A stretch of 64,000 nt of DNA from Alviniconcha marisindica (taxonomy: Eukaryota > Mollusca > Gastropoda > Provannidae), in contig JABMCL010003468.1 of assembly GCA_018857735.1 (NCBI GenBank), positions 312,001 through 376,000 of the forward strand. The letters run 5' to 3'. A model generated the notes under the pieces. The model saw only the letters and a program-made list of their open reading frames with translations. It was not told the DNA's origin and made no database searches. The position numbers and the translations under genes were made by a program. Shown here piece by piece: positions 24,501 through 33,867 of this stretch (the stretch's first letter is position 1; every line of letters starts with the position of its first letter).

Positions 24501-27500
24501 CTGTGAGTGCTGACGGTCACACGAAGAGTGTTTGAAGTGACGCTGTCTGGGGTGTCAACAGCCTGGTGGGCGACAGAGTGTGTTAGCCTCATTGGCCTGG
24601 GCGGGTTATAACAAAGGTTTCCAGGTCCAAGTCCCACCTCTTTTCTCACGAGTTTCGGTCCAACTATCGTGTGGTTTTTGTGGTACGGCGTTGACTGGTG
24701 GAACAGACATTGTTTTCAGTGTGACCATCATGTGGTACTGCGTTGAGTGGTGGAATAGATGTTCTGTGCTGAGCTCTAAGTCCCACATCTTTCCTCACAA
24801 GTTTTCAGCCGGACCACTGTGTTGACTGGTGGAATAGACGTTGTTTTCAGCCGGACCACTGTGTTGACTGGTGGAATAGACGTTTTCAGCCGGACCACTG
24901 TGTTGACTGGTGGAATAGACGTTGTTTTCAGCCAGACCACGTGTTGACTGGTGGAATAGACGTTGTTTCTCTCCTGACCACCTGTGTTGACTGGTGGAAT
25001 AGACGTTGTTTTCAGCCGGACCACTGTGTTGACTGGTGGAATAGACGTTGTTTCCCGACCACTGTGTTGACTGGTGGAATAGACGTTGTTTTCAGCCGGA
25101 CCACTGTGTTGACTGGTGGAATAGACTGTTTTCAGCCGGACCACCGTGTTGACTGGTGGAATAGACGTTGTTTTCAGCCAGACCATCGTGTTGACTGGTG
25201 GAATAGACATTGTTTTCAGCCTGACCACTGTGTTGACTGGTGGAATAGACATTGTTTTCAGCCTGAACATTATGTGGTACTGTTTTGACTGATGGAACAG
25301 ATGTTCTGTGCTGAGCTCTAAGTCCCAGCTCTATCCTCACAAGTTTTCCGCCTGACCATCGTGTGGCACTGTGTTGAGTGGTGGAATAGACATTGTTTAC
25401 TGTGTGACCATCGTGTGGTACTGTGTTGAGTGGTGGAATAGACATGACATTGTTTACTGTGTGACCATCGTGTGGTAGTGTGTTGAGTGGTGGAATAGAC
25501 TGTTTACTGTGTGACCATCGTGTGGCACTGTGTTGAGTGGTGGAATAGACATTGTTTACTGTGTGACCATCGTGTGGTACTGTGTTGACTGGTGGAATAG
25601 ACATTGTTTACTGTGTGACCATCGTGTGGTACTGTGTTGAGTGGTGGAATAGACATTGTTTACTGTGTGACCATCGTGTGGTAGTGTGTTGAGTGGTGGA
25701 ATAGACTGTTTACTGTGTGACCATCGATGTGGTAGTGTGTTGAGTGGTGGAATAGACATTGTTTACTGTGTGACCATCGTGTGGTACTGTGTTGAGTGGT
25801 GAAATAGACATTGTTTACTGTGTGACCATCGTGTGGTACTGTGTTGATGGTGAAATAGACATTGTTTACTGTGTGACCATCGTGTGGTACTGTGTTGACT
25901 GGTGGAATAGACATTGTTTACTGTGTGACCATCGTGTGGTACTGTGTTGATGGTGGAATAGATGTTTACTGTGTGACCGTCGTGTGTAGTGCTGTTGAGT
26001 GGTGGAATAGACATTGTTTACTGTGTGACCATCGTGTGGTAGTGTGTTGAGTGCTGGAATAGACATTGTTTACTGTGTGACCGTCGTGTGGTAGTGTGTT
26101 GAGTGGTGGAATAGACATTGTTTACTGTGTGACCATCGTGTGGTAGTGTGTTGAGTGGTGGAATAGACATTGTTTACTGTGTGACCGTCGTGTGGCACTG
26201 TGTTGAGTGGTGGAATAGACATTGTTTACTGTGTGACCATCCTGTGGTACTGTGTTGAGTGCTGGAATAGACATGACATTGTTTACTGTGTGACCATCGT
26301 GTGGTAGTGTGTTGAGTGGTGGAATAGACATTGTTTACTGTGTGACCATCGTGTGGTAGTGTGTTGAGTGGTGGAATAGACTGTTTACTGTGTGACCATC
26401 GTGTGGTACTGTGTTGACTGGTGGCATAGATGTTCTGTGTTGAGCTCTAAGCCCGGCCTCTTTCCTCACTAGTTTTCCATCCGACCATCATGCGGTGCTG
26501 TGTTGACTGCTGGAATGCATGATGGCTTGAATCTGATTCAGCAGTCAGATGAATGCCATTTGCCCTGTTTAATTGCACATTACACACTAACAGACCGGGT
26601 GTGTTACGCTTGTTCAGGAAGATGGGGAGAGGCACTGGGATGGGGTTGGGATGGGGGGTTGTATACTAACAGACCAGGCATGTTGTGCTTGTTCGGGGAG
26701 AAGGGGGGGGGGGGGGGGGGGGGGGAGGGTTACACTAACGGACCAGGCATGTTGTGCTCGTTCAGGGAGATGGGGAAGAGACGCTGTGGGGTGATTGTAC
26801 ACTAACATACCTGGTGCGTCATGCTCGTTCAGGGAGACGGAGAGGTGTGCTGTGATTTGGTGGAGGGGGGGGGGAGGAAGAGATGCAGTGGGGTGATTGG
26901 ACACTAACATACCAGGTGCGTCATGCTCGTTCAGGGAGACGGAGAGGTGTGCTGTGATTTGGTGGGGGGGGGCGGGGAAGAGATGCAGTGGGGTGATTGG
27001 ACACTAACATACTGGTGCGTCATGCTCGTTCAGGGAGACGGAGAGGTGTGTGCTGTGAGTTGGTGGGGTGGGAGGGGGGGGAGAGAGATGCTGTGGGGTG
27101 ATTGTACACTAACATACCGGGTGTGTCATGCTCGTTCAGGGAGACGGAGAGGTGTGCTGTGATTTGGTGGGGGGGGGGGGGGGTGGACATAACGCTGGGG
27201 GTATGTCACAGAGACATACGGTGGGGGCGCTGTACGCAGAGTCCAGCACGGTGGGGGGTCAGCCAGTGTCGATGCCGCGTGACCTGTTGGAGGCCACGGT
27301 TCAGCTCGACACCATGCTGCGCAAACTGGAGGTGGCCATCTTGGACGTTGTCACTGATGTCAACAACAAGAAAAAGGTGAGAGTGTGGGGGGGGGGGGGG
27401 GGGGGGGGAAACAATCACCTTTTAAAAAATTCTTTCTGTCTTCTCATCTATTGTTCCTTTTTCGTGTCTTTTTTTGTTGTTGTTGATGGGTTTTTAATGT

Positions 27501-27909
27501 TTACATACTGGAGGTGCCTGTCTTGGACATCATCACTGACGTCAACATCAAGAAAGAAGTGACATTGTCGATGGAGACTTAAAAAGAGTTGGTGGGGGGG
27601 GGGGGGGGGGGGGGCATGTTTGGGCCAGTGTTTGGCTGCACACTGTGATGTTTAGGTTACCAGACGTATGAAATGTCGACAGAATGTGCTGCACACGACC
27701 ATGGTTACCAGACAGCTGATGCGTCAGCGGGCTCTGAAAGATGGGTTGCCATGGTTACCATGGGATTGCTGTGTGGGCAGGCGCTGAAGAAGGACGTGCT
27801 GCAGACCAAGGAGAGAGAACTCTTCACCTACTTCCACCTCCACCCGGAGCGCCTGAAGCAGACGGTGGACAGCTTGGAGAAGCGGCTTCAGGCTCACAGC
27901 ATCAAGTGA
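9305..27909 (+). CDS. HAUS3: HAUS augmin-like complex subunit 3
   Basis: Thirteen coding exons: 9305-9480, 10245-10355, 11191-11274, 11650-11761, 14182-14382, 14894-15033, 16525-16659, 18779-18962, 20820-20972, 21721-21817, 24352-24502, about 27212-27376 and 27781-27909. All other junctions are in phase with GT-AG. The length is about 612 codons, compared with 603 residues in human HAUS3. Family-typical blocks are the N-terminus MSGQQFIETLHQIGYP with FDWIFEDE and FLSWFCNTVGHQNVLS, FLSQFSLD with LYTNQL, KLARQDYFTTNQDQV, YEIEGRNHRDI, GTIDTRD, and the C-terminus ERELFTYFHLHPERLKQTVD. HAUS3 is a coiled-coil subunit of augmin, which recruits gamma-tubulin ring complex to spindle microtubules to nucleate branches. 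The start is the first ATG in the open frame, with A at -3. The exon 24502/27212 junction is out of phase as assembled. Donors at 14383 (GTTGTG) and 20973 (GTGCGT) are weak. The introns are mostly minisatellite. Confidence 0.92.
9838..10243 (+). repeat. Tandem array (about 45 bp unit) carrying the exon-2 acceptor and exon head
   Basis: About nine units of TGATCATGATGATGTACCCA followed by ACAGGTATGCAGTTGAGTTG. The true exon 2 begins ACCCCACAG|GTATGCAGACC. Each unit therefore repeats the acceptor and about 8 coding bases, and some copies are mutated (CAACATGTGTGCAG). The last unit before position 10245 is the functional acceptor. Confidence 0.85.
10506..10862 (+). mobile_element. tRNA-derived SINE in HAUS3 intron 2
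   Basis: The head reads GGGGCAGGGATAGCTCAGTT, with A box TAGCTCAGTTGGTAGAGC at 10516-10533 and B box GGTTCGAGTCC at 10568-10578, as in a tRNA gene. Then a tRNA-unrelated body (AAGTCAACTTCCAGTGCAGA...) runs to an A-rich (CAACAA)n tail. No clear target-site duplication was found. It cannot be a working tRNA, because the acceptor stem and 3' part are not tRNA-like. Confidence 0.8.
11462..11640. other. C-rich then A-rich intron sequence
   Basis: A poly-C stretch followed by ACCC/AACAAC-rich sequence. No gene signal was seen in it. Confidence 0.4.
12320..13300. repeat. Tandem array, about 65 bp unit
   Basis: About 15 units containing GTAGGTTGTAGACTGTAGCA, then ATGGCTGCCTTGCTACCACT and CATTACATAGCA. 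It lies in HAUS3 intron 4 and grades into a related 60-63-bp array. Confidence 0.9.
13301..13960. repeat. Tandem array, about 60-63 bp unit, diverged from the preceding array
   Basis: About 11 units of TCATGGGTAGTTTGTAGAGT, GTGGCAATGACTGCTATGCT and ACTATTCATAGCAGTGTAGT. It shares GTAG...GGCAATGACTGC.ATGCTAC with the array before it, so one array probably gave rise to the other. A long minus-strand ORF here (IYYTATNSSTAVIATPYKLP repeats) exists only because the unit length is near a multiple of 3. Confidence 0.9.
13965..14180. repeat. Two-copy duplication of about 110-120 bp before exon 5
   Basis: AGCAAGTTGAAAA.ACCAGT with ATTTTTTGTTTGAACT appears at about 13988-14045 and again at about 14095-14150. 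The second copy ends in the functional acceptor GTGTGCTTCCAG. Confidence 0.6.
14735..14840. repeat. 24-bp tandem array
   Basis: Five copies of GAAAATGGTGGAACTTCACA plus CACA in intron 5 of HAUS3. Confidence 0.9.
15154..15175. repeat. Poly-G run
   Basis: 22 consecutive G followed by TG-rich sequence to about 15270. It could form a quadruplex, and its length in the assembly may be unreliable. Confidence 0.8.
15930..16422 (+). mobile_element. tRNA-derived SINE with (ATC)n tail
   Basis: An A-box-like TGGTTAGAGTGCC and B box GGGTTTGAATCCC (15975-15987) form the tRNA-like head. The body includes CGGGAGAATTTTCTTCTCCA and GATCCCAGGCACTCTGCC. The tail is AATAGCGCTATACAAAAGCA, then (TCA)n. It inserted in HAUS3 intron 6. 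A small internal duplication lies at about 16145-16215 (ATGTGGCTTTGCATGAAGTC twice). Confidence 0.8.
17340..17850. repeat. Tandem array, about 70 bp unit
   Basis: About eight units of GAATCACCTGATGGCCTTGT, CATTGCACACGCAGGGTACT, then CCAGGTGCAGCTAGGGTTAT. It lies in HAUS3 intron 7. Confidence 0.9.
17870..18770. repeat. 24-25 bp tandem array
   Basis: About 36 units of GTGGTGAATGTATCTCACGC plus TCTT. It ends directly at the polypyrimidine tract and acceptor of HAUS3 exon 8 (TTCCTTCTCCAG). It has slipped and partial units. Confidence 0.95.
18965..19300. repeat. Tandem array, about 36 bp unit
   Basis: Units of GAATGAACACACGTGACATT plus TCACCTTAGTAAA. The array begins within a few bases of the exon 8 donor. 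Confidence 0.85.
19500..20760. repeat. 34-bp tandem array
   Basis: About 36 units of TCTTTCTGTGGTCTCAACAC plus TTGGAACATTGTCC. Long plus-strand ORFs with repeated FCGLNTWNIVLFLWSQHLEH are translations of the array in three frames and are not genes. Confidence 0.95.
21322..21565. mobile_element. MITE-like hairpin element, copy 1
   Basis: Terminal inverted repeats CACTTTTAGCCCCGTCGGTT plus CGC.(G/T).CCTCAAA bound about 240 bp. Inside are GTATAGCACTGGCATAG and GGAATGAACTG..., flanked by (TG)n and (CA)n microsatellites. A second copy in opposite orientation is at 49657-49905. The element inserted in HAUS3 intron 9, about 350 bp after exon 9. Confidence 0.75.
21825..23905. repeat. Large tandem array, about 57 bp unit
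   Basis: About 36 units of GTTAGTGTCGGTAGTTATAG, CATACCTGTTCCTGACTACC, then GTCACTGGCACGGT. It starts just 3' of the HAUS3 exon 10 donor. Many units are truncated or differ by ACCGTC deletions. Both strands show long spurious ORFs (VPVTVVRNRYAITTDTNT and LVSVVIAYLFLTT repeats). Confidence 0.95.
23985..24090. repeat. ACTAACAGACC.GGCATGT array, short copy
   Basis: Two units of ACACTAACAGACCAGGCATG with TTATGCTTCTTCAGGGAGA and a poly-G. The same family forms a longer array at about 26580-27170 in the next intron. Confidence 0.75.
24790..25290. repeat. 41-bp tandem array
   Basis: About 12 units of GTGTTGACTGGTGGAATAGA, CGTTGTTTTCAGCCGGACCA, in HAUS3 intron 11. Confidence 0.9.
25291..26445. repeat. 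About 52-bp tandem array related to the preceding one
   Basis: About 22 units of GTGTTGAGTGGTGGAATAGA, CATTGTTTACTGTGTGACCA, TCGTGTGGTACT. It shares the TGTTGA.TGGTGGAATAGAC core with the 41-bp array, and so is a higher-order derivative of it. Confidence 0.9.
26580..27172. repeat. Tandem array, about 100-120 bp unit with poly-G
   Basis: Six units of ACACTAACAGACCAGGCATG, TTGTGCTCGTTCAGGGAGAC and GGAGAGGTGTGCTGTGATTT, followed by variable G runs (longest at 26703-26725). It ends just before HAUS3 exon 12. Confidence 0.85.
27212..27376 (+). CDS. HAUS3: HAUS3 exon 12, 5' boundary uncertain
   Basis: Encodes ALYAESSTVGGQPVSMPRDL, LEATVQLDTMLRKLEVAILD and VVTDVNNKKK, with donor AAG|GTGAGA. The best acceptor is GTATGTCACAG|AGACATACGG at 27211/27212. 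It would start in phase 0, whereas exon 11 ends in phase 2 (donor CCT|GTGAGT). The coding match to the family would join ...VHTL directly to YAESS. A miscounted G in the GTGGGGGCGC run just inside the exon, or a missed small exon, would explain the mismatch. Confidence 0.7.
27507..27565 (+). pseudogene. Duplicated fragment of HAUS3 exon 12 with mutated donor
   Basis: Encodes LEVPVLDIITDVNIKKEVTL, against LEVAILDVVTDVNNKKKVRV at the end of exon 12. It lies about 180 bp downstream. The donor GTGAGA has become GTGACA and no acceptor stands in front. It is an exon-tail copy that cannot be spliced in as a normal exon. Confidence 0.75.
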
Positions 27910-28017
27910 TGGGTCACAGACTTACAGGTCACAGGTCACAGGACTGGAAACCAGGTCACAGTGATGTGGAGGGTCACGCTCCGAGCATCACTTTCCGGCA
28001 CCTTCCTCCAAACTCTG

Positions 28018-28370
28018 CCCGATTTAGTTACGCCACTGAAGGGGCACTCTTTATCTCCGCGCAGCTGTCCACTGACACGGTCAGCGCCCTCCGAAAGGTT
28101 CGGGTACTAATATGACCGTAGAAGCAACTTAGCGCCCAAGCACGCACATAAACATGAGGCGCATCCACCCCGGGTAAAAAAAATAAGTTCCCTCTCAGTT
28201 CAAACGATTTTGGTTTTATTTGAGCTGGCGTAAGCAACATGGTCAGTTATAAAACAAACGTCTGACATAATTTGAGTTGTTTGTAACAAACTTACTACTG
28301 TTTGAGCACCAACAAAAAACTGCTCGTTAGCTGGCAGTTTTCTGGGACCTATGGCGTAACTAAATACGGC
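28018..28370. mobile_element. Candidate MITE with terminal inverted repeats
   Basis: GCCCGATTTAGTTACGCCA at about 28018-28035 and ATGGCGTAACTAAATACGGC at about 28350-28369 are inverted copies that bound about 350 bp. It lies in the HAUS3 3' region about 110 bp after the stop codon. It contains no transposase. Confidence 0.45.
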
Positions 28371-28459
28371 TGTGGTTGAAAAAGGATGTCGTAAACCAGT
28401 GCTTGGAGTTTGGTCGAGGGTGTCCTGCCCTCGTCAGCTGGGGTGAGGTTATCCTTTAC

Positions 28460-29215
28460 CGGCAGAACCGTTGGACAGGCGGAGAAATGACTGCAGGCTC
28501 ACTGCGTCAAGTGATGGGTCACAGACTTACATGATGGGTCACAGGTCACAGAACTGGAAACTGGGTCATGGAACTGGAAAGCGGGTCACAGTGATGTAGG
28601 GGGTGTCCCTCCCTCATCAGCTGGAGCGGGGCTGACAATGTCAAGTGATGGGTCACAGACTTACATGGTGGGTCACAGAACTGGAAACTGGGTCACAGTG
28701 ATGTCGAGGCTGTGCCTCCCTGGTCAGCCCGGGTGAGGTTATCCTTTACCGACAGAACCACTGGACAGGTGGAGAAACTACTTCAGGCTGATGGTGTTAA
28801 AGTGACAGTCACGTGTTTAAATGCTCGGTCTCCTTTTCTTATTGGCTATGGTGACCAGCCCTGGCTAAAGTGTAAAACTAAAAGTGACGTGTAAAGTGAC
28901 GGTCCCTGGGTTACATGTCGGGTCTCTTTTTGTTCTTGGCTACAGTGGCCAGCTGTGACCCAGGTGGAAAAGTGACAGTAATTTGTAAAGTGACGGTGAC
29001 TGGGTTACATGCCGGGTCTCCTTTTGTTCTTGGTTATGGTGGCCAGCTGTGACCCAGGTGAAAAAGTGACATATAAAGTGACGGTCACTGGGTTACATGC
29101 TGGGTCTCCTTTTGTTCTTGGCTACGGTGACCAGCGGTGACCCAGGTGGAAAAGTGACTTTGGGCTGACGGTGTTAGGCGACAGTCCACAGACTTACAGG
29201 AGAGGCCACAGAGTT
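28460..29215 (+). repeat. Duplicated copies of the HAUS3 C-terminal codons, stop and 3'UTR
   Basis: The true gene end reads GGACAGCTTGGAGAAGCGGC...GGCTCACAGCATCAAGTGATGGG. At about 28463-28530 the same order appears as GTTGGACAGGCGGAGAAATG...GGCTCACTGCGTCAAGTGATGGGTC. Weaker copies are at about 28635-28690, 28745-28810 and 29140-29200. The copies include the stop codon and the GGGTCACAGACTTAC of the 3'UTR. They are not open and are likely part of the 3'UTR. Confidence 0.7.
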
Positions 29216-29334
29216 CATGCTGGGTGTCCTGTTGTCATTAGCCGTGGTGAGGTGACCCCGAGGTTAGCAGGGGACCGCAGGGAGTAAAGAAAGCTTGCTG
29301 TGTCAGCGATGGTTCTCCTTGATGCCTTTACTCA

Positions 29335-29690
29335 GTGTATGTCACTGCGTGCGTTTGGTTACATGTATGTGGGTGGGTGGGTGCACACGTGCATATCAGT
29401 GATGGTTCTCATTCCTGTCTTTACTCTGTGTGTGTCACTGTGCGTTTGGTTGCATGTATGTGGGTGGGTGGGTGGGTGAGTGCACACGCGCATATCAGTG
29501 ATGGTTCTCATTCCTGTCTTTACTCTGTGTGTCACTGTGCGTTTGGTTGCATGTATGTGTGCATGCTTGTGTGTGCGTGTGTCAGTGTTTGGTTGCATGT
29601 GTGTGTGCATGCTTGTGTGTGTGTGTGCATATATGTGTGTGTGGCTGCATGTTACGTGTGTGATTACATGTCTGTGTGCATGCGTATGTG
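29335..29690. repeat. TG-rich tandem tract
   Basis: Three units of about 110 bp containing TCAGTGATGGTTCTCATTCC and TGTATGTGGGTGGGTGGGTG. These pass into plain (TG)n. Confidence 0.8.
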
Positions 29691-29763
29691 ATAAGGTTAA
29701 GGCTGTGTTGTTCATGAAGTCAGAATTATGTATTTATATTCGATTTGTACATAACCCCTTGTT

Positions 29764-29769
29764 AATAAA
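29764..29769 (+). terminator. Candidate HAUS3 polyadenylation signal
   Basis: AATAAA in TTGTTAATAAATTGG, about 1.85 kb after the HAUS3 stop, just before a (CT)n tract at 29791-29839. I noted it as the most obvious downstream signal on the plus strand. Use is not proven. Confidence 0.35.
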
Positions 29770-29790
29770 TTGGTTTTGACCAACACTCTT

Positions 29791-29837
<47 letters not shown>

Positions 29838-29839
29838 TC

Positions 29840-31190
29840 TCAAACACTATACCATAGTGAGAACTTTAATTCTTACACATTTATTCTGCCAATTATGCTG
29901 ATCTAGGGACAAATGAACACAGTGATAGTTTCTACATTGTGGTTCTATGTTAATTCTGTCTCAACACAAGCTTACCTTTGTTCACACGATTGTACATGCA
30001 TGGTCACAGGTGACAGAATATATATACATATAGGACCACACAGGAAGGAGAATACACATGCTCACAAGTAATGACGGTAGTAATAACAATGAACTATTGC
30101 ATATTAATTATTATCATGTGTAAAATGGATACTTATAATGGGGCCGGTCGGATATTTACAAAACAGGTAACGCTAGCTTTTCTTCACAGGGGCATGCATG
30201 CTATTTTTACACAACTACCGGCACTACAGGCACCTGCTATTGGTTATAATTTTTGTTTGAAGTGGACACTCACGATCGTTAGCTGTTAACAGTGAGCAGA
30301 TTGCAAGGAAATTCAAATAAAATCACCAATGTTAGGTGCCTGTAGCATCTCAGGGAATTGTAACAAGTGCAGTACTAATCAGTGGCACTCGATACGGCCA
30401 CTGCTACTGCCCTTCTTTCATCTCTGCCACAGCTGCTTACATCACAACATCAACAATTCACTGACGACTCCCAATTTTGGAGGGAGCAGGGCAAAACAAG
30501 TCGTAAAACTGCTCCCCTCCACCCCAAAAAACAACAACGAAAAACAACAGTTCTCATTTCAATTTTTCACATGAGTAGAACATAACGTGTATTATTTTCT
30601 AAGTAAAACAACAGCTCTCATTCATAGTTCATTAAATTTTCCACATCAGTGGAACATAACATGTATTGTTTTCTAAGTAAAACAACAGCTCTCATTCATA
30701 GTTCATTAAATTGTCCACATGAGTAGAACAAAAGGTGTATTACTTTCTAAGTTACACATTCCGAAAAAAAAGGTAGTCCCTTCAATATTATTCTTGTGTA
30801 CAACAGCGCATACAGCTAGGAGATGCGGGAATTAATGACCTTTCCTCCTAACCTTTCCAGCCAGTTAAACGAAACCAAATTAAAAATCAGGAAATCGAAA
30901 CACGCGAGTTGCATTATAACCCCAAACAATGCCGTGTCGCAGCATCCTGCACATGTTACCAACTATTATGTGTTAACCCCACACAAAAAACGTCCATATG
31001 AGAAGAAAAAAATCCAATCTTCTGAAAAGAATACATTAGCGGAAAGTAGGTAGCAGAATGGCCAGCTGAAAGAAAGGGCAGCAGAAACGGTTCATGATGT
31101 AACCATCCGTGGCAGCGAATCTGTAGGTGGATGTTGTGTGGAGTGTGCAACAAAGCTTAAACGGTTGGTACCAGTAGTGGAACAACCTTT
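29840..31190. other. No gene seen
   Basis: AT-rich sequence. A triplet of about 80 bp at 30540-30760 (AAAACAACAGCTCTCATTCA...CATGAGTAGAACATAA) is repeated three times. Nothing coding could be supported. Confidence 0.5.
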
Positions 31191-31194
31191 AACC

Positions 31195-32185
31195 CCATGA
31201 CTCGCTACCAATACACTCCTCCCACCCCAAGACTGTCCTTACCAATGCGCTCCTCCCACCCCATGGCTGTCGCTACCAATGCGCTCCTCCCACCCCATGA
31301 CTGTCGCTACCAATGCGCTCCTCCCATCCCATGACTGTCACTACCAATGCGCTCCTCCCATCCCACGACTGTCACTACCAATGCAATCCTCCCATCCCAT
31401 GACTGGTGCTACCAATGCACTCCCACCCCATGACTTGCTACCAGTGCAATCCTATGCACTCCTCCCCATGACTGTCACTACCAATGCACTCCTCCCACCC
31501 CATGACTGTCACTACCAATGGGCTCCTCCCACCCCATGACTGTCGCTACCAATGCACTCCTCCCACCCCACAACTCACTACCAATGCAATCCTCTTATCC
31601 CATGACAGTCACTACCAATGCACTCCTCCCACCCCACAACCAATGCACTCCTCCCATGACTATCACTACCAATGCACTCCTCCCATGACTGTCGCTACCA
31701 ATGCACTCCTCCCACCCCACAACCAATGCAATCCTCCCATGACTGTCACTACCAATGCACTCCTCCCATGACTGTCACTACCAATGCACTCCTCCCACCC
31801 CACAACCAATGCAATCCTCCCACTCCTCATGCACCCCCCGATTTTACCAATGAAACTCCTCCCACCCCACATGACTGCGTACTACTCAATGCAATCCTCC
31901 CACCCCTGACTGGTACTACTAATGCAATCCTCCCATCCCAATGACTGGTACTACTAATGCAATCCTCCCATCCCATGACTGGTACTACTAATGCAATCCT
32001 CCCATCCCATGACTGGTACTACTAATGCAATCCTCCCATCCCAATGACTGGTACTACTAATGCAATCCTCCCATCCCAATGACTGGTACTACTAATGCAA
32101 TCCTCCCATCCCATGACTGGTACTACTAATGCAATCCTCCCATCCCAATGACTGGTACTACTAATGCAATCCTCCCATCCCGTGA
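31195..32185. repeat. Tandem array, about 35-40 bp unit, two sub-types
   Basis: Units CCATGACTGTCGCTACCAAT GCGCTCCTCCCACC up to about 31890, then CCATGACTGGTACTACTAAT GCAATCCTCCCATC up to about 32185, about 27 units in all. The short ORFs made of HDCHYQCTPP repeats are artefacts. Confidence 0.9.
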
Positions 32186-32499
32186 CTCGCTACCAATGCA
32201 ACCCTTTTAACCTTTTGTGTGCTTGAGATCTTGCAAGGACTAGACTGTTCACTTAGGTCAAAACAGTATAATACTGAACTGACTGAGCCACTCTTGTGTT
32301 TACTGTGACTGAAGTCGAGACGCCCTTCACCCAGAGCCTCTAGGTGAGAATTGTCTCCCATGGCTGAGAAGAAGGCCACACTATTCGTGGTCTTTCTTTG
32401 GTGGTAACGGGATGAAAAATGATCTTTGGTCATGTTAATTGCTGGGTCGCTGATGAGCTCTCCTTGAGCGAAACGCGTCTCGCTGGCGACCAAAAACAA

Positions 32500-32630
32500 A
32501 ATGGATCTTTCCAGGTTCAGTTCTTTCGCTGGTCACTCTCCTATGGTGATGCACTCCTGTTTTCAAGGGCATCCCATAGGACTGACTGCCCCTAGCATAA
32601 AGAATTGAATTAGACCTGGAAAGGGCCTTA
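32500..32630. other. Small inverted repeat
   Basis: ATCTTTCCAGGTTCAGTTCTTT at about 32503 is nearly the reverse complement of AAGAATTGAATTAGACCTGG near 32600-32620. It may be the ends of a short element. The surrounding region 32190-33480 holds nothing else recognisable. Confidence 0.3.
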
Positions 32631-33489
32631 TGCTCCCAAGTTGGTTATCTCTGAAGGCAAGTTTTTCTTCGTCTTTTTCATTGAGCGCACAGGGTTTTTA
32701 AAGGTATCGGTTACCCACTAGTCGTAAAATCACACAATGTACTAGATCTAGTTCATCAAAATGGGTGTGTTACTCTGTTTGCAGCTAGATCTAGTTACTT
32801 CCCTTCGTAGGCATGCTTTCATAATCTCCCTCATAATTATGTGGTATGTGCAGTGTGATACAGTATGACACATTGTGCAACCAAATGTTATGTAAAACTG
32901 ACACGTAATTTATGTGTAATTTATGTAAGCTGTTTCAGCTTCCTCTTGTCACACCCAGATTACTGCGACATCAGCTTTCTGTGCCAAGTCCAGTTAGTTA
33001 GTTTTGATCATTTTGTTGGACATGACACAATCTTTAAACCATTCACTGACATTTTCTAACACTTGATACTCTCTACAGAGTAAAGTTCTGAGCAAAAGCT
33101 TTCAGACACAGTGTGCACTCAAAGCATGCTGTTTCGATTACTTCAGTATGTGTAACACGGTGACACACATATTGCACTTTGTCAGTCTTCAAAACAGTTG
33201 TATTCATCTGAACAGTTGGAATTTCACATACATATTGGGTACATTTCTGGGTATGATTCCAATAATTTAGCTGGGGTAACATAGCTGGCAGACATATTGT
33301 GATTTTTAAAAAATTATATTGCAATGGGTGGTTATATGCTATTTAAAAATAAATAAATCCCACAATGATGTGCTTGACAAAACCAAAACCAAAAAAACCT
33401 GAGGGAAGAAAAGAACTCAAAAAAGTCAAGAATCAGAAGAAAATATATATCCCCCCCCCCCTAAAGCAATAACAGATAAAAATGACGGA

Positions 33490-33860
33490 AACACTTGTCA
33501 GTTATCAATGCAGTCAGATTGGTCAGTGCATCCTTGCAGACAATTAAAAAAATCACCCGAGATGCACAAATCAGTCGGACACAAAGAAACAGATCACTCA
33601 AATGCAGACATCCACAAATCAGGATGCAGACCTACACAAATTAATCAACAGAAAAGAAAGAAAAGCAAAATAACAACAAACCACTGAGAACAGCCCTACA
33701 CAAATCGATCACAAAAAGAAACAAATCAATCCAGACGCAGAACGACACAAATCAAAGAAAGAGAAAAAAACAGCAACAAATCGATCGGAGCGCAGACCCA
33801 CACACCAGTCAAGGACAGAACATTATTAAAGACACAGTCCTGCACAAATCAAAGATGCAA
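33490..33860. repeat. Degenerate CACAAATC.. repeat tract
   Basis: Loosely repeated CAGACCTACACAAATCAATC AGAAAGAAA units, too diverged to set a firm period. Confidence 0.5.
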
Positions 33861-33867
33861 ATCAGAG

